From NCBI GenBank assembly GCA_905250075.1, contig CAJNOP010000305.1, positions 62,001 through 126,000 of the forward strand: a stretch of DNA of 64,000 bases, in the 5' to 3' direction. Under the pieces are notes generated by a model, which saw nothing but the letters and a program-made list of their open reading frames with translations, searched no databases and was not told the DNA's origin. Made by a program: the position numbers and the translations under genes. Of this stretch, positions 35,866 to 47,070 are shown in pieces (position 1 is the stretch's first letter; each line of letters opens with the position of its first letter). This DNA comes from Rotaria sp. Silwood1. Taxonomy: Eukaryota > Rotifera > Eurotatoria > Philodinida > Philodinidae.

Positions 35866-37062
35866 AGGAAGATCCCCAAGTGATTAAAAGCTTTTGAGAC
35901 TATATTTTGTCCGGTCGTAAGGGACCTATAGATTAGAACAAACTTCAAACGGTTCGTGCTGAGGTTGAGATTTGACCGAGATATTGACTTGCGAAGTTAA
36001 ATGTGTTCTAAGCATCTTTCACCACATTTTATTTTTCTGCATATTTTAGCTAAATGTTGCTATAACCTAGAAATTTTTTGATAAGTACCTAAGATCATCC
36101 TCTGATTTTGCTAAAAGAGTAAAATCTCTATAGCTCGTCAATGTCAACTTAACACTTTTTAACATTATTCCATCTTCCTTGAAGAATACTTTATCTAGTG
36201 TTTAAAGTCTAAATGTTCAATCTACTTGTTGTATTTAATTTTGATACAAGGAATTGTTTAGCAATGAAAATGGTATTCTTCGAAGAAATGAGACAGACAA
36301 AACACATGTTTACAATGAGCACAGTTAGTGAATGAAGAATAGTAACAAACAGAGACATGGTACACAGGAGGTTCAAAGTCAAAACATAAATCTTTCACGG
36401 TTAAAAAATAGTCGGGATGTTTGTCTGTATAATCGCCGGCAGACCAAAAGAAAAGAATCATCTTTTTGAAAACGATAGCAGAAAGTTGGTTGTGTATCAA
36501 CGAATTAAATTTTATGATATTATTTCTTTCCGATAGATTAATAGATATTTGATCAAGATGCATTCGATCGAAAAGATGACGGATGAAATATTTCCATTGG
36601 CGATTGACAAATCAATCAAGAGGCTGACAAATGGACGTCGTCTTCAAGGGAATTTCTGTCCTGCGCCAACCGTTCACTTGACTATATAGAGCTGGATCTC
36701 TGTGCGTCCCCATAATTTGGTAGATATGGATGTGTATTAGTAAGACACCTCACACTCACAATCACGTATATTCACACCCGCACCCAAACCCATATGCACA
36801 TTCACACTCTCTTTTAGCAAAATTAGAGAATGATCTTAGGTACTTATCAAAAAATTTCTAAGGTATAGCAACATTTAGATAAAGTATACAGAAAAATAAA
36901 ATGTGGTGAAAGATGCTTAGAACGCATATAACTTCGCAAGTCAATATCTCGGCCAAATCTCAACCTCAGTACGAACCATTTGGAGTTTGTTCTAATCTAT
37001 AGATTCCCTACCACTGGACAAAATATAGGCTCAAAAGATTTTAATCACTTGAGGACCTCCCC
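35866..37062. mobile_element. Deleted DDE_1-type transposon with about 250-bp inverted repeats
   Basis: Arms 35866-36119 and 36818-37062 are inverted copies, sharing for example AAAATTTTCTAGGT-like blocks and GATGCTTAGAACGCAT-type sequence in opposite orientation, with scattered differences. Between them lies the C-terminal part of a transposase (36258-36640, minus) homologous to that encoded at 47071-48720, followed by a C-rich telomere-like run (36755-36815). The arms do not resemble those of the 46-49 kb element. No target duplication was identified, so outer ends are approximate. Confidence 0.65.
36258..36640 (-). pseudogene. C-terminal fragment of DDE_1 transposase
   Basis: The translated minus strand reads RQWKYFIRHLFDRMHLDQIS and then NSLIHNQLSAIVFKKMI, matching in order the segment RSWRYFHKKIEHYVHINR and HSIIHNQLSAPPFKNLI of the complete transposase at 47071-48720. 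It ends with a similar cysteine-rich tail (CAHCKHVFCLSHF). The N-terminal DNA-binding part and catalytic aspartates are absent, so this is a remnant. Confidence 0.8.
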
Positions 37063-37965
37063 TCGTAAGAACTCTCATTTTTGTGGAACTCACATATATT
37101 TTCGAAGAAAATAGTGAGTGTAAGTTTTAAGGTCAAGTTTTTGCGGCTCCCCCCCTCCCCATTACAGACACATAGCAACGAAAAAGAACATTACATACAT
37201 AACCCCTCCCCCTCAGTACAGACAGTCCCCCCTTACAGACCATAGCAACTTCACAAAAAAAGATTCTACTCGAAGTATGTAAATAAAAAACGACAAAATT
37301 TCCTAACAATCAATTATCATTAGAAAAGAATTATCGTCTCTGAGAGAATTTAAACATTACGTATGTTGCCATCAGCAGAGTGAAAGTAAAGAAGATATGT
37401 GAGTTCCACATTTCAGCCTGAAAGGGGCTGCGCTAACAAGCTTTTTTATATACATTAAACTCCATACCTAGTCATCTGTGATTCGCCAGATAGATGTTCC
37501 TACAAAGCTTTTCAGGACCGAATACAATTAGAGGAATGATTAATTTATGAGAATCTTGTATTAGGTTTGGTGTATCGTTTCCTCCAGGTATCTTTTCCTA
37601 TTGATAGGGCGGAGGATGTGAAATAGAAGCTGAAAAGAAGATTAAGAATCGTTCTGATATCTGAATCCTACAAGAAGTTTTCTCCGTCTCGCCTCGGCCC
37701 TCTCCACTCTGATCTTAATTTTGTTCTTTGTGGACTCGTCACATCTTTTAAAATGTTTGTATCTTTTGATCATATGATTTTATCAGCCTCATCCATGCAG
37801 AGATAAATCGTCTTTCACTCGGAGTTTCACCTCGTTTTAGCTACTAGTGTAGCAACAATAAGATATAAGAATTATTTACATTCATTTCACATATTATCAA
37901 TTGAGTATTTCGATATTACACTTCAAAAAATTGTCTGAAATTCATGGATTACGTTAAGGTCATAC
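37063..37965. other. No supported gene; C-rich patches at 37147-37240
   Basis: Two C-rich patches (CTCCCCCCCTCCCC and CCCCTCCCCCTCAGTACAGA) each occur beside ATTACAGACA/CATAGCAAC strings, forming a short internal repeat. Nothing else recognisable. Confidence 0.4.
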
Positions 37966-38557
37966 TATTGTCGTTTTCAAAAAGCAATGGGGTGTGGTTG
38001 TTTTGTGAAGAACTCTAGAATGGAAAGAGGTAGGAACCGGCGGTTTTCACCATTTGAAAGAAGAGACATCACAACATCTTCTTCTCCAATAGTGTATAAG
38101 ATGGAATCATTTTAAAATCAACCGCTTTTATAAAATATCGAAAAAATGCAGAAAAATTATCTGCCGTTGAGGTGAAATTTTAACAATAAGTGATAAAATT
38201 TGCTTAAAAATTAGAAGAAATTCATATTTTTCGAGCGAGTAAATAGAGAATTTTATTTACTTAACATTAGAATATGTGAATATAATTATTCGCCTTATAT
38301 GTTAAACTATAGATCTGAAGTCCCTCTATATAAATCACATATCAAAACTAAAATTCATCGCAATGACAGACAGTTTTCATGCAGTCTTCGAAAAGTTTCG
38401 GAGAAATAATTGATTTTAAAACGATTTCATTTATACAATATTGGACAAAACGACGCTCCGGTTTCATCTCTTTCGAACAGTGAAAACTGCAGCTCACTGA
38501 CTCTTTCCATTCTAAAGTTATTCAAAAAATTGCCACATCCATTGCTTTTTGAAAACG
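37966..38557. repeat. Palindrome with coding-like arms (MGCGCF/SNGCGNF)
   Basis: The arms at about 37968-38105 and 38425-38557 are inverted copies separated by about 320 bp. The left arm, on plus, encodes a 42-residue frame (37987-38115) starting MGCGCFVKNSRMERG, which has an N-myristoylation-like Gly2 and cysteines. The right arm, on minus, encodes SNGCGNFLNNFRMER within a frame at 38427-38627. Both retain the ERxxxxxFSxFER spacing. The parent protein is unknown. The left copy could be a first exon, but no continuation was found. Confidence 0.5.
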
Positions 38558-38629
38558 ACATTAGTTTCGATGTCTTGTGAAATATGAGTAGTTTCAAAAT
38601 GAAAGAAAAATTTATCTTACTGTGCATGA

Positions 38630-39880
38630 TTAATGCATGTATGCATCACTGGATAGTCTAGTGACTGCGTATTTACTCTTGGTGTTAAAAAATTACAATA
38701 TAAACACTTTTGAAGAATTACTCTTTCGTATTCTTTGCTGAATCTATTCTGCAAAAAAGACATACCGAAGCATCAATAATATTTGAGTACAATCCCATTG
38801 GATGCATTGAGCTTTGTTTAAGAGCACTTATTTTTGTTTCAAAAATACTTATATATAACATATGTAACACAGTATTTAGGCATATCAAAAAACTACTCTA
38901 GACTAGAATAATAGAAAACGAATTTTAATCTATAAGCCTTCCTCACAGAGTTATAATGATTTTGTTGAACTTTTACTAAAAGACTCTGTGTGAGCATGAA
39001 AATTGAACCAAGAACTGCTTATCGGAAATTTTTTTATAAGCAGGTTTTATGGTCTTAAGAAAATCACAGAATTTTCAGACAAAACAATGAAGTTCTTCAT
39101 GAGAAATTTCATGTTACAAAAGTCGCACTTTCTCTGACTGTTTCTTTTGAATTTACTGCGTTTTTGAACACTAAACAGTTCATAAAGACAGCAATCGTTT
39201 TGATGAAACCGTCTAGCATACTCTTTGGATTATGTGACTACGTAGATGAAGTTGACACCAGATTCGAGCACAAATTGGGGATGTTCGCAAGTACATGAAA
39301 TACATTGTTTACTCGTTTTATTTCATACAGTGAAGTAAAGTTGCATATTTTACTAGTGAATATACAATATCATAGAGCTTGTCGAGTTGTACTTGGAACA
39401 AATTTCTACGTGAACACGGTTTCAATTATATCTATATCACGAGACTTAGATATAGACAATATTTCAGCTCAGAATGCCTTTGTTCAATTATCCTCTCAAT
39501 ATCTTATGCTATGGTAAAAACTTATTAAAGTATCGTGACTATGTGAAAGAAAGTGTATGAACTTGAATTCTTAATGGATTTCTCTAGGCTACAGTTTCTC
39601 TCTACATTCTCAAAATTCGAACTCAAAAGTGATGAGTTACTTTGTGCGGCTCCCCTGTTAGACTCCATTTTCTTTATAGTTTCTATACATCTATGATTGT
39701 TTATACAGCCTCAACGATCACTGATTTCATAGTTTCCACTATGATGATTATTGTCTTTTTAAAGTTTTAATCAATATATTAAAAATCGCTGATAAAAGAA
39801 CTTACTCTACATCATCAAATTAGTAAATGTTCTGTGGGAATGTTCTTTTTCTCTTTATTTTCCTGTCCCATTTTCAAGAG
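38630..39880. other. No supported gene
   Basis: No recognisable coding sequence or repeat was found in this stretch. Confidence 0.4.
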
Positions 39881-39885
39881 AATCG

Positions 39886-40055
39886 GAACGATACTAATTA
39901 TTGCCATTGTCGTTTTCCGTACGGACGCGAATGGCTTGAATTATTTCCTTTTCCGTTTTCTGTGTGAACGGTAATAATGTTAATTATTGCGTTTGCGTTT
40001 CTCTCGAGAACGAGAACGATATTAGCTATCACCTTTTCCGTTTCCTTTGCGAACA
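39886..40055. repeat. Degenerate tandem repeat, about 42-bp unit
   Basis: Four diverged units, each with a (T)TATTAGC/AATTATT part followed by CTTTTCCGTTT-like sequence and ending near GAACG, follow one another with a spacing of about 37-43 bases. Confidence 0.5.
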
Positions 40056-40059
40056 GGAG

Positions 40060-42286
40060 TAATCTTAAATACCAGTGTTCGCAAATTTTATCGTCTTTTT
40101 CTGATTTACATTGAGTTATATCTAAGTTACCGCTTTCTATTTCTACGTAATTAACAGACGGTACTATCAATTATAATTTTATTATTGATTTGAATTCATC
40201 TCACAGTGTGCAAAACGTAACGCCACGAGAAGGTAGTGTATTCTAATAGTAGTTTTTCTCAAATATCGAAGATGAATGAGCAATATTAGTTTCGAAAGTC
40301 TTATTATCCGAAGTGTAAGTCGATCGGTTCAGCCGATGTCATCGCTGTGATAAAAATATCGATGGTCGAGTTTTGAAAGATTCAATTTTTAATAGTAGAA
40401 AAACAGTTTATTACCGTCACATCTCGTCAAAACGTTTTGATCGACAAGTAGTTTCTTAATATAGCATTTTGCTGAAAGATAATCAGTGTTTTGTTTCTTT
40501 AGTTCGTCAATATATCAAGATCAACAAAGAAAGAAGACTGAGAAAAGACTCAGCGAACGCAAAAATGTTGAAGCAGAAATAAAAAGCAAATACGATTCTT
40601 TTTATACATTGACATTATATTTGTTTATTTATTGTCGTGTATTCTTCATTAAGTCAATTGTATAATATTTATTTAACACATATCAAGATTTTTATTTAAA
40701 AATTCATCTTAATATTATCAACATTGTTTGCAGTTCTTTTCTTCAAAGAGCATTTTCTCAACTATATGTTGTTTCGACGAATATTTTGTTGACAAAAACG
40801 TATGTCTTTTATGGATTTATTCAGAAACTCAACCAAACTCCGCTATGAACGATATAGTCTTATAGCTTAATGTCTTGAATATCTCCTGTATCTCCAACAT
40901 ATGCGCAAGTGAACATAGTGATTCTTCCATGACTTATATTAGGACTTGTATACATACAAAAGATATTCAATGTTTTAGAAATATTAGATCAGTATTTGCG
41001 TGATCAACTAAATTGTTCGGATTGCTGGATAACTTCACGTGACATACGAAATAAGTTACCGAGAACAGAAAAAGATGCTTTACGAATACCCATATTAATT
41101 AAGACAATGAGCTTGTGTTTTATTGACGATAGGATACTCAACGAAGTTCGACACTCGTGTTTCGATTTTATAGTTAGCTATGGGCCAAAAACATATGTAC
41201 AATTAAGAAAAGATTGAGCATTACCTAAGATATTACACGGTCAAAATATCAGAAAAACAACATAATTATTTGATAAAGGTTTTCATTTATGTACATTCAC
41301 AAGAGACTTTGGTTCTGCGAAAAAAAAAAACATCATAGCTACTAGAGAATTTGCTTTAATGTACTTAATTAAACATGACGAAGCTCTGGAGGAAGTGTAA
41401 TTGTGTCAAAAAGAACAGTTTTATCACAACAAACGTGTCTCAAACTGAGCAATTAACTTTAAACATAAAAACGATATAAGTGGCGTAGCATATAGTTCAA
41501 ATAACGAAATATTTCCAGAAAAAAAAGATATTTGCTATCTTTCATGGACGACAATAAAAATTTTTTTTTAATTTAGTTTGTGTTTACCGCTATTACTACA
41601 ACTGAGCTACTTTTCTCTATCTTTTTACCTCTTGTAGAAACATCCACAAATGGCACGGTGTACTTTGTATATTTATCATATCATTTGTATGTATTTGTCC
41701 ATTATATCGATCATACGTGTATCAAAATATCTGTTCTTGCGTATGTTTGAGATATTGCTGATATAGACATTTCTATGTCTCTAATATCCTCTGAATATCT
41801 TACAGTTGGTAAACTAAGACGTAATTAATTTTCTGCCTATGCCCTAAGAAAGGATCTCATCAGCAAACATCGTTGAAGACACAACATACTTATCGTTTAT
41901 GTCTAGTTTTTTATCCAGTCTAAAAGTGATCTTGTTCTAAGCACACAGGAACAATCCGTTGCGGTTTCATATAAAAGACATCTTTTATCAAATCTCTTCT
42001 AAACAACTGGAGCAAAGGCTTTACATGAACAGTCTCGTACATAAATTTTCATAGCGTATTTTACCGATCCTTACATCCCTATCATTAGCTCTATCTGTTT
42101 ACTCCTGTACCCTTATTACTCTGTGCGTTTACGTCTATCTTCTATAACTAATTTTGATGATTAGATTTTGATAAATATAGTTGGAAACCAATATTCTTAT
42201 ACATATACTCTTATACCAAAAACATTTTTTTCTAGAGTTTATGTCACAGATTGGTAATCATTCAACATAGATTTTTGACCTTAAAA
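40060..42286. other. No supported gene; leader of the dehydratase gene
   Basis: A 73-codon frame at 40996-41217 has no known domain. Just before the dehydratase gene, a pyrimidine tract ending TCTAG (about 42222-42235) lies 51 bases before its ATG and could be a cis- or trans-splice acceptor. Confidence 0.35.
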
Positions 42287-43498
42287 ATGGATTCATCGGG
42301 AAATAAAGTTCACGAATATACGAAGAAAATATGGTACGCCCCAAATAAATTCGAGTCATATGGTGATGAAGAAATCAAAGCTGTCGAAGCCTGCTTACGC
42401 AAGGGTTGGCTTGCACCAGGTCCCATTACTGAACAATTTGAATGCGAAATAGCAAGTATCTTTGGAAAAAAATATGCTGTAATGGTTAATTCAGGTTCAT
42501 CAGGTAATATATTGGCATTGCTCGTTGCAGGTTTGAAAGCAGGCGATGAAGTTGTTACACCTGCATGCACCTTTTCTACAACTGTTGCTCCCATTGTTCA
42601 ACTCGGCATCGTACCCGTATTCTGTGATGTAGAATTCGGTTCGTATGTACCTTCTGTCACACAAATTATTGAAAAAGTTAGTCCACGTACAAAAGCTTTC
42701 TTTCTTCCGAACTTGATCGGTAGCAAGCCTGACTGGCAAGGATTAAAGGACCAATTATTTATGTTAGGTCGTCGAGATATTTTGCTCATCGAAGATTCCT
42801 GCGATACGATCACGAACACTACAATAACAGATATTGCTGTAACCTCATTTTATTCTAGTCATATCATTACAGCAGGTGGTGGTGGTGGAATGGTTATGTG
42901 TAATGAGAAGAGTCAACGTGATCTTGCTTTACAATATCGTGATTGGGGACGAATGGGTACGAACACTGAATCATTTTCAGAACGTTTTGGACATTTTGTT
43001 GACGACATTGAATACGACTTCAAATTTTTGTATCCTGTTCTCGGTTATAATTTGAAATCGACTGAAATGAATGCTGCATTTGGTCTAGAACAGTTAAAAA
43101 AGTTACCACTATTTCTTGAAACACGTCGTCAAAATATAAATCGTTTTGTGCAACAACTCAAAGAATTAGAAGCTCATGGCCTTATACTCCCAAAAAATCA
43201 TGACAAAGTAGATTGGCTTGCATTACCACTCATGTTACCCAACCGCAAAGTAATCCTTCAAAAACTTGAAGAGAACAACATTCAGACACGAGTGTGTTTT
43301 GCAGGTAACATTACTCGACACCCTGCATATAGACAGTTCAATAAGGTCTTTCCGAATGCGGACGAAATTATGAAGAATGGCTTTTTGATCGGCGCTCATC
43401 ACGGTATGAATCAAGAAGATGTTGACTATGTGTGCAAAATAATCAAAATGCATGTCTATTCGAGCCAATCATCTAGCCATATTGATACGCAATCTTAA
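42287..43498 (+). CDS. DegT/DnrJ/EryC1/StrS-family sugar 3-dehydratase-like (RfbH/ColD type)
   Basis: An intronless frame of 403 residues from the second Met (42287); an in-frame ATG at 42251 adds 12 atypical residues. The fold type I PLP-enzyme features are present: NSGSSGN at about 68-74 and the cofactor-ring Asp in LLIEDSCDT (Asp170). The position of the Schiff-base Lys holds His192 (SFYSSHIITAGGGGG). That Lys-to-His change is the hallmark of the deoxysugar 3-dehydratases E1/RfbH and ColD, which use PMP or PLP to remove the C3 hydroxyl of 4-keto-6-deoxy sugars, rather than of aminotransferases. The 2Fe-2S cysteine cluster of E1 is not evident, so a ColD-like mechanism is more likely (inference). 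The segment NLIGSKPDWQGLKDQL is like RfbH. Poly(A) signal AATAAA at 43581-43586. Probably acquired from bacteria. Confidence 0.8.
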   Translation: MDSSGNKVHEYTKKIWYAPNKFESYGDEEIKAVEACLRKGWLAPGPITEQFECEIASIFGKKYAVMVNSGSSGNILALLVAGLKAGDEVVTPACTFSTTVAPIVQLGIVPVFCDVEFGSYVPSVTQIIEKVSPRTKAFFLPNLIGSKPDWQGLKDQLFMLGRRDILLIEDSCDTITNTTITDIAVTSFYSSHIITAGGGGGMVMCNEKSQRDLALQYRDWGRMGTNTESFSERFGHFVDDIEYDFKFLYPVLGYNLKSTEMNAAFGLEQLKKLPLFLETRRQNINRFVQQLKELEAHGLILPKNHDKVDWLALPLMLPNRKVILQKLEENNIQTRVCFAGNITRHPAYRQFNKVFPNADEIMKNGFLIGAHHGMNQEDVDYVCKIIKMHVYSSQSSSHIDTQS

Positions 43499-45747
43499 CG
43501 CTAGATATATCATTCCGCATTAAAAATCAGAAGTAATGGACTTCTCATAATTATTTGCATACTTTGCTTTCTCAAGTAACAATAAACTAATAATTGATAT
43601 CCTTTATTATCTTGAATTTTACTTCTAATTGAATAGGGATACTAAGATTGAATTTGATTCTTAGCATGTAACTGATTTCAGATACTTGATACATTAAATG
43701 AAGAACAGTAGTTATGTTCACTCATTCCTTCTTTGAAAGAATAGGCTCTCCCTAGGGCAGCAGTCAAAATAGTTGGTGAATAATTTTCATACGCCGTTAG
43801 TTTTTGATTGCTTCTTGGAATCGATAATGAAATGGATTATATTTTTTGAAATTACATAGATATATGCATATTGAAAGTCAGTAGTATTTGATTCATAATT
43901 AACATGCAGTCAACATCTGAACAGTTATCAGTTGATGCTTCGATGATGTCTAATTCATATTTGGACATTTCTTGTTTTGAGCCAACATATAAATAGCATT
44001 TTTTCTTGACAAACGATTACATCGAGTGAACTAATATTCTACACATCAATGTTCATGATGAAACAATGTGTTCTTGTTAAAGTTTCTTAGAATTTCAACA
44101 TGTAACACAGTTTTTCCAATCGAGAAGTTTCTCAATACAAAATAACTTAACGTGAAGAGACTGTTATTATTCGATATCTCATTATTGACAAATCTCTTTC
44201 GTTTATATTCACTAATCAAATCAAGTTATTCTTCTCATTGACGATACGACATTCGAAAGCAGCTGATACAGGCAGCGTGTGGTTTTATCTCGCGTAGAGT
44301 TTTTTCGCGTTGAAAAGTCAAAGGTTCACATTGTTTTCTCTTTTATATATAAGGATATAAAAAGTTTATTGGAAGATTATGCTTGAAAGTATGATAAGTG
44401 AGAATGCAAGACACTCATGTACTACTTCTCAGCTGATATTGAGATTCGATTGTCTTTCTTATGTCGGCTTAATTCCTAGAATTGCAAAGTGTTCTACTTG
44501 TTTTTTACTTGCAAAAAATCATTTCCACCACTTATATGGCGCATAGTTTTATCCAAAACAATGGAAACCAGCTGATTTCATCAATTGATTTATATGCATA
44601 CGTGAAAGAAACATAATTTCATTTATTCGATCAAACTCCAGTCAGTTCCATCCATTCGTGGAACTCGAAGCGACTCGGATCCGTATTGGTGAATGCCTAC
44701 ATAAAATAAATATCAAGCGAAACATAACTGTTAGTAAAATATTTTTTCTTCCTACTGAAGATGTATTATTCCAACGTAAAACTCATATCTAATGAATTAC
44801 GTCTGTGTCTTTGATGACAGTAGAAAGTTTTCAAAATAAAAACTGAATGGCAAACGTACAGAATGATTATTCAAAAGCAAGAGTGAATTTGAGTGCCAAG
44901 AAGTAAACAAAATCCTGCTACAATCCGCCGTGGATCTCGTTACAAGTTTTTTGAGGATTGGCTCGACAAATATATTGGCAAAACTCTTGAAACAGGCACG
45001 CTCTGAGAGTAAAGTTAGATTTATCGAGAGAATTAAATTCCAATGAATTTGACATTCGAGAAGCAGCACATTGAGTTTCTCTTCTTTTGATATTTTAATG
45101 TTCATACTTACAAATGATAGCTGAGATTGTAATAAGTATCAAAAAAAGACAATTTGTTTCAGCAATTGGAGATATAGAAATTGAAACAATTTGTTTTTTC
45201 AAGTAATTCTCTACTGTGTACGCACCAGTCGGCATCAATATATCATATATGAATCTGTTATAACATTCATTACTGCAATATTGCCACTTCTCGTTATAAT
45301 TGTAATAAGACCACGCGTTTACTTCTATGATTGCAACACACCAATTATATGTTCATCTATTCACTATTAGCAACTTTTTTATGAGTAGCCATAGGTGACA
45401 GTTATCTCAATGAGTAGGCAAAAAGGTGCAATGAAATATTGTATCTTTAGAAACTTGAGCTTCTATTTTGCACACGACCATGTATGAAGTAAATAATATA
45501 ATAATTGCTTTTGGCACTGCCAATAAACGTTGGTTTCAGTCTACCCTAATAGCAAAATATCAGTGCAGGAAATAATGTATAGGAAAAAACATTTACTTTC
45601 TTCTCAATTTGAAGTACACTTGCTGCTTTCACAATAGGCATTGATGTGTTCGATTTAATAGAAAAATGCAATAAGTTTTTCTATTTCTTTGCTTTTACTT
45701 TCATCAAATATAAATCAAACTCAGTTGTCCAAAGTAGGAGTTTTCTT
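43499..45747. other. No supported gene
   Basis: About 2.2 kb of AT-rich DNA without a recognisable gene or repeat. A minus-strand open frame at 44797-45105 has no known domain. The region from 45646 may hold an upstream exon or extension of the membrane-protein pseudogene that follows. Confidence 0.4.
43581..43586 (+). promoter_or_regulatory. Poly(A) signal of the dehydratase-like gene
   Basis: AATAAA 82 bases after the stop codon of the DegT-family gene. Confidence 0.5.
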
Positions 45748-46240
45748 ATGGGGATTCGTAACGTTTTGAAAACCCTCAATTTGTTCGAATCGGACTCAAA
45801 CGATTTCGATACAATTCAACAAGAGAGAATTATCACTCGTCTCTGTCTGGTCTTGGTTTCGCTGTCGATGGCCGGATTGATCGTGTACGCGACTCTTCTA
45901 TTGCATACTGTTATCATTAACAAATACAATCCTTCTGAGCAAGAGTTCAAGTGGCTTCACGTTCGTTATCCAGACACGATCAAATGTCCTTGTTCGCGTA
46001 TCACCATACCGTACAGTGAATTTATTTAATATCGTGTTATTTTTCATGAAGTCTTGACAAGTCAATTTCTTTCCGAAACATGAATCAAGGCGTCGTATAT
46101 TTCCAATTGTACGTTCATCTCGTCCATCGACATCCGAACAACATTAAGCACTTTGTAGCAATCGATACGATTGTTGTGTAGTCTTGCAAAAATTACGATG
46201 ACTGATGTACTCGACAACTTCAATACGATCTTACTGCTAA

Positions 46241-46847
46241 CAATGGAACCTTTTGTATTGTTCATCGAGTTAATCGACCGCATTAGGATCAAATTATTAC
46301 TCTCACCGCCAAACTAACAAATTTAAAATCTTACGTGCCCATAGCGAGTCTGGACCCAGATAATCAATTTTTAAGATTTTGACAATTTTGGTAGGTAAAC
46401 ATATACATATCAACTGGATCGAAATTTTTGGTGTACTCATAATAAAATATACACCATTCGAAAGAGCGCGAAAAACTGAGTCTAACGATGTAGTTTTTCT
46501 GAAGACATACTCCCAAGTCCCCAGCAAAAATTTTTAAAAAACGTTACTCAGTGACTACGATAGAGCTTGTTGAAAAATGTTTTTTAAAAGTTTTTGCTGG
46601 GTGCTTGGGAGTACGTCTTCAGAAAACTATATCGTGAGACTCAGTTTTTCGTGCTCTGTTGAATGGTGTTTATCATATTATGAGTATAAGACATAAAAAA
46701 TTTCGATCCAGTTGATATGTTACGAAAAATATTAACATCTAATGTTTTACATAATCACTAGGTTTTTAAAGAATTTTTTTTTAATCTTGTCGGAATGTAT
46801 CGATGATATTAGAATCACACTAGATCTATCATCTTTTGCAAGTTTAC
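46241..46847 (+). repeat. Left 607-bp terminal inverted repeat
   Basis: Reverse complement of 48813-49419 with no length difference. It contains the motif CTCACCGCCAAACTAACAA at about 46302-46320, which reappears at 59202 and 60902 (with one change), and an internal hairpin of about 110 bp. Confidence 0.9.
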
Positions 46848-47070
46848 TAAAGCCAAAGTAGAAAAGGATATGCATATTATATTTCAAACATGACATTAGA
46901 TGAATATCTAAAGATTAAGTGCATTAATGCATAACTTTATGATTGTAAGTTGCTTTTGTGATTGGTTATCCGAAGCCACAATTAAATGTATATTTAAAAT
47001 AAAAAACTCTTTCATTTTCAATATCACCATTATCATTTAAGAGAGATCTAATTGATCGAATTAAACATAA

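Noticed and set aside
39886..40055. Possible CRISPR-like array of 42-bp units
   Set aside because: Units are adjacent and diverged with no constant repeat plus variable spacer; an ordinary degenerate tandem repeat.
46303..46527. 74-residue open frame, duplicated exactly at 49133-49357
   Set aside because: It lies inside the terminal inverted repeats and reads across their internal hairpin; a by-product of the repeat, not a gene.
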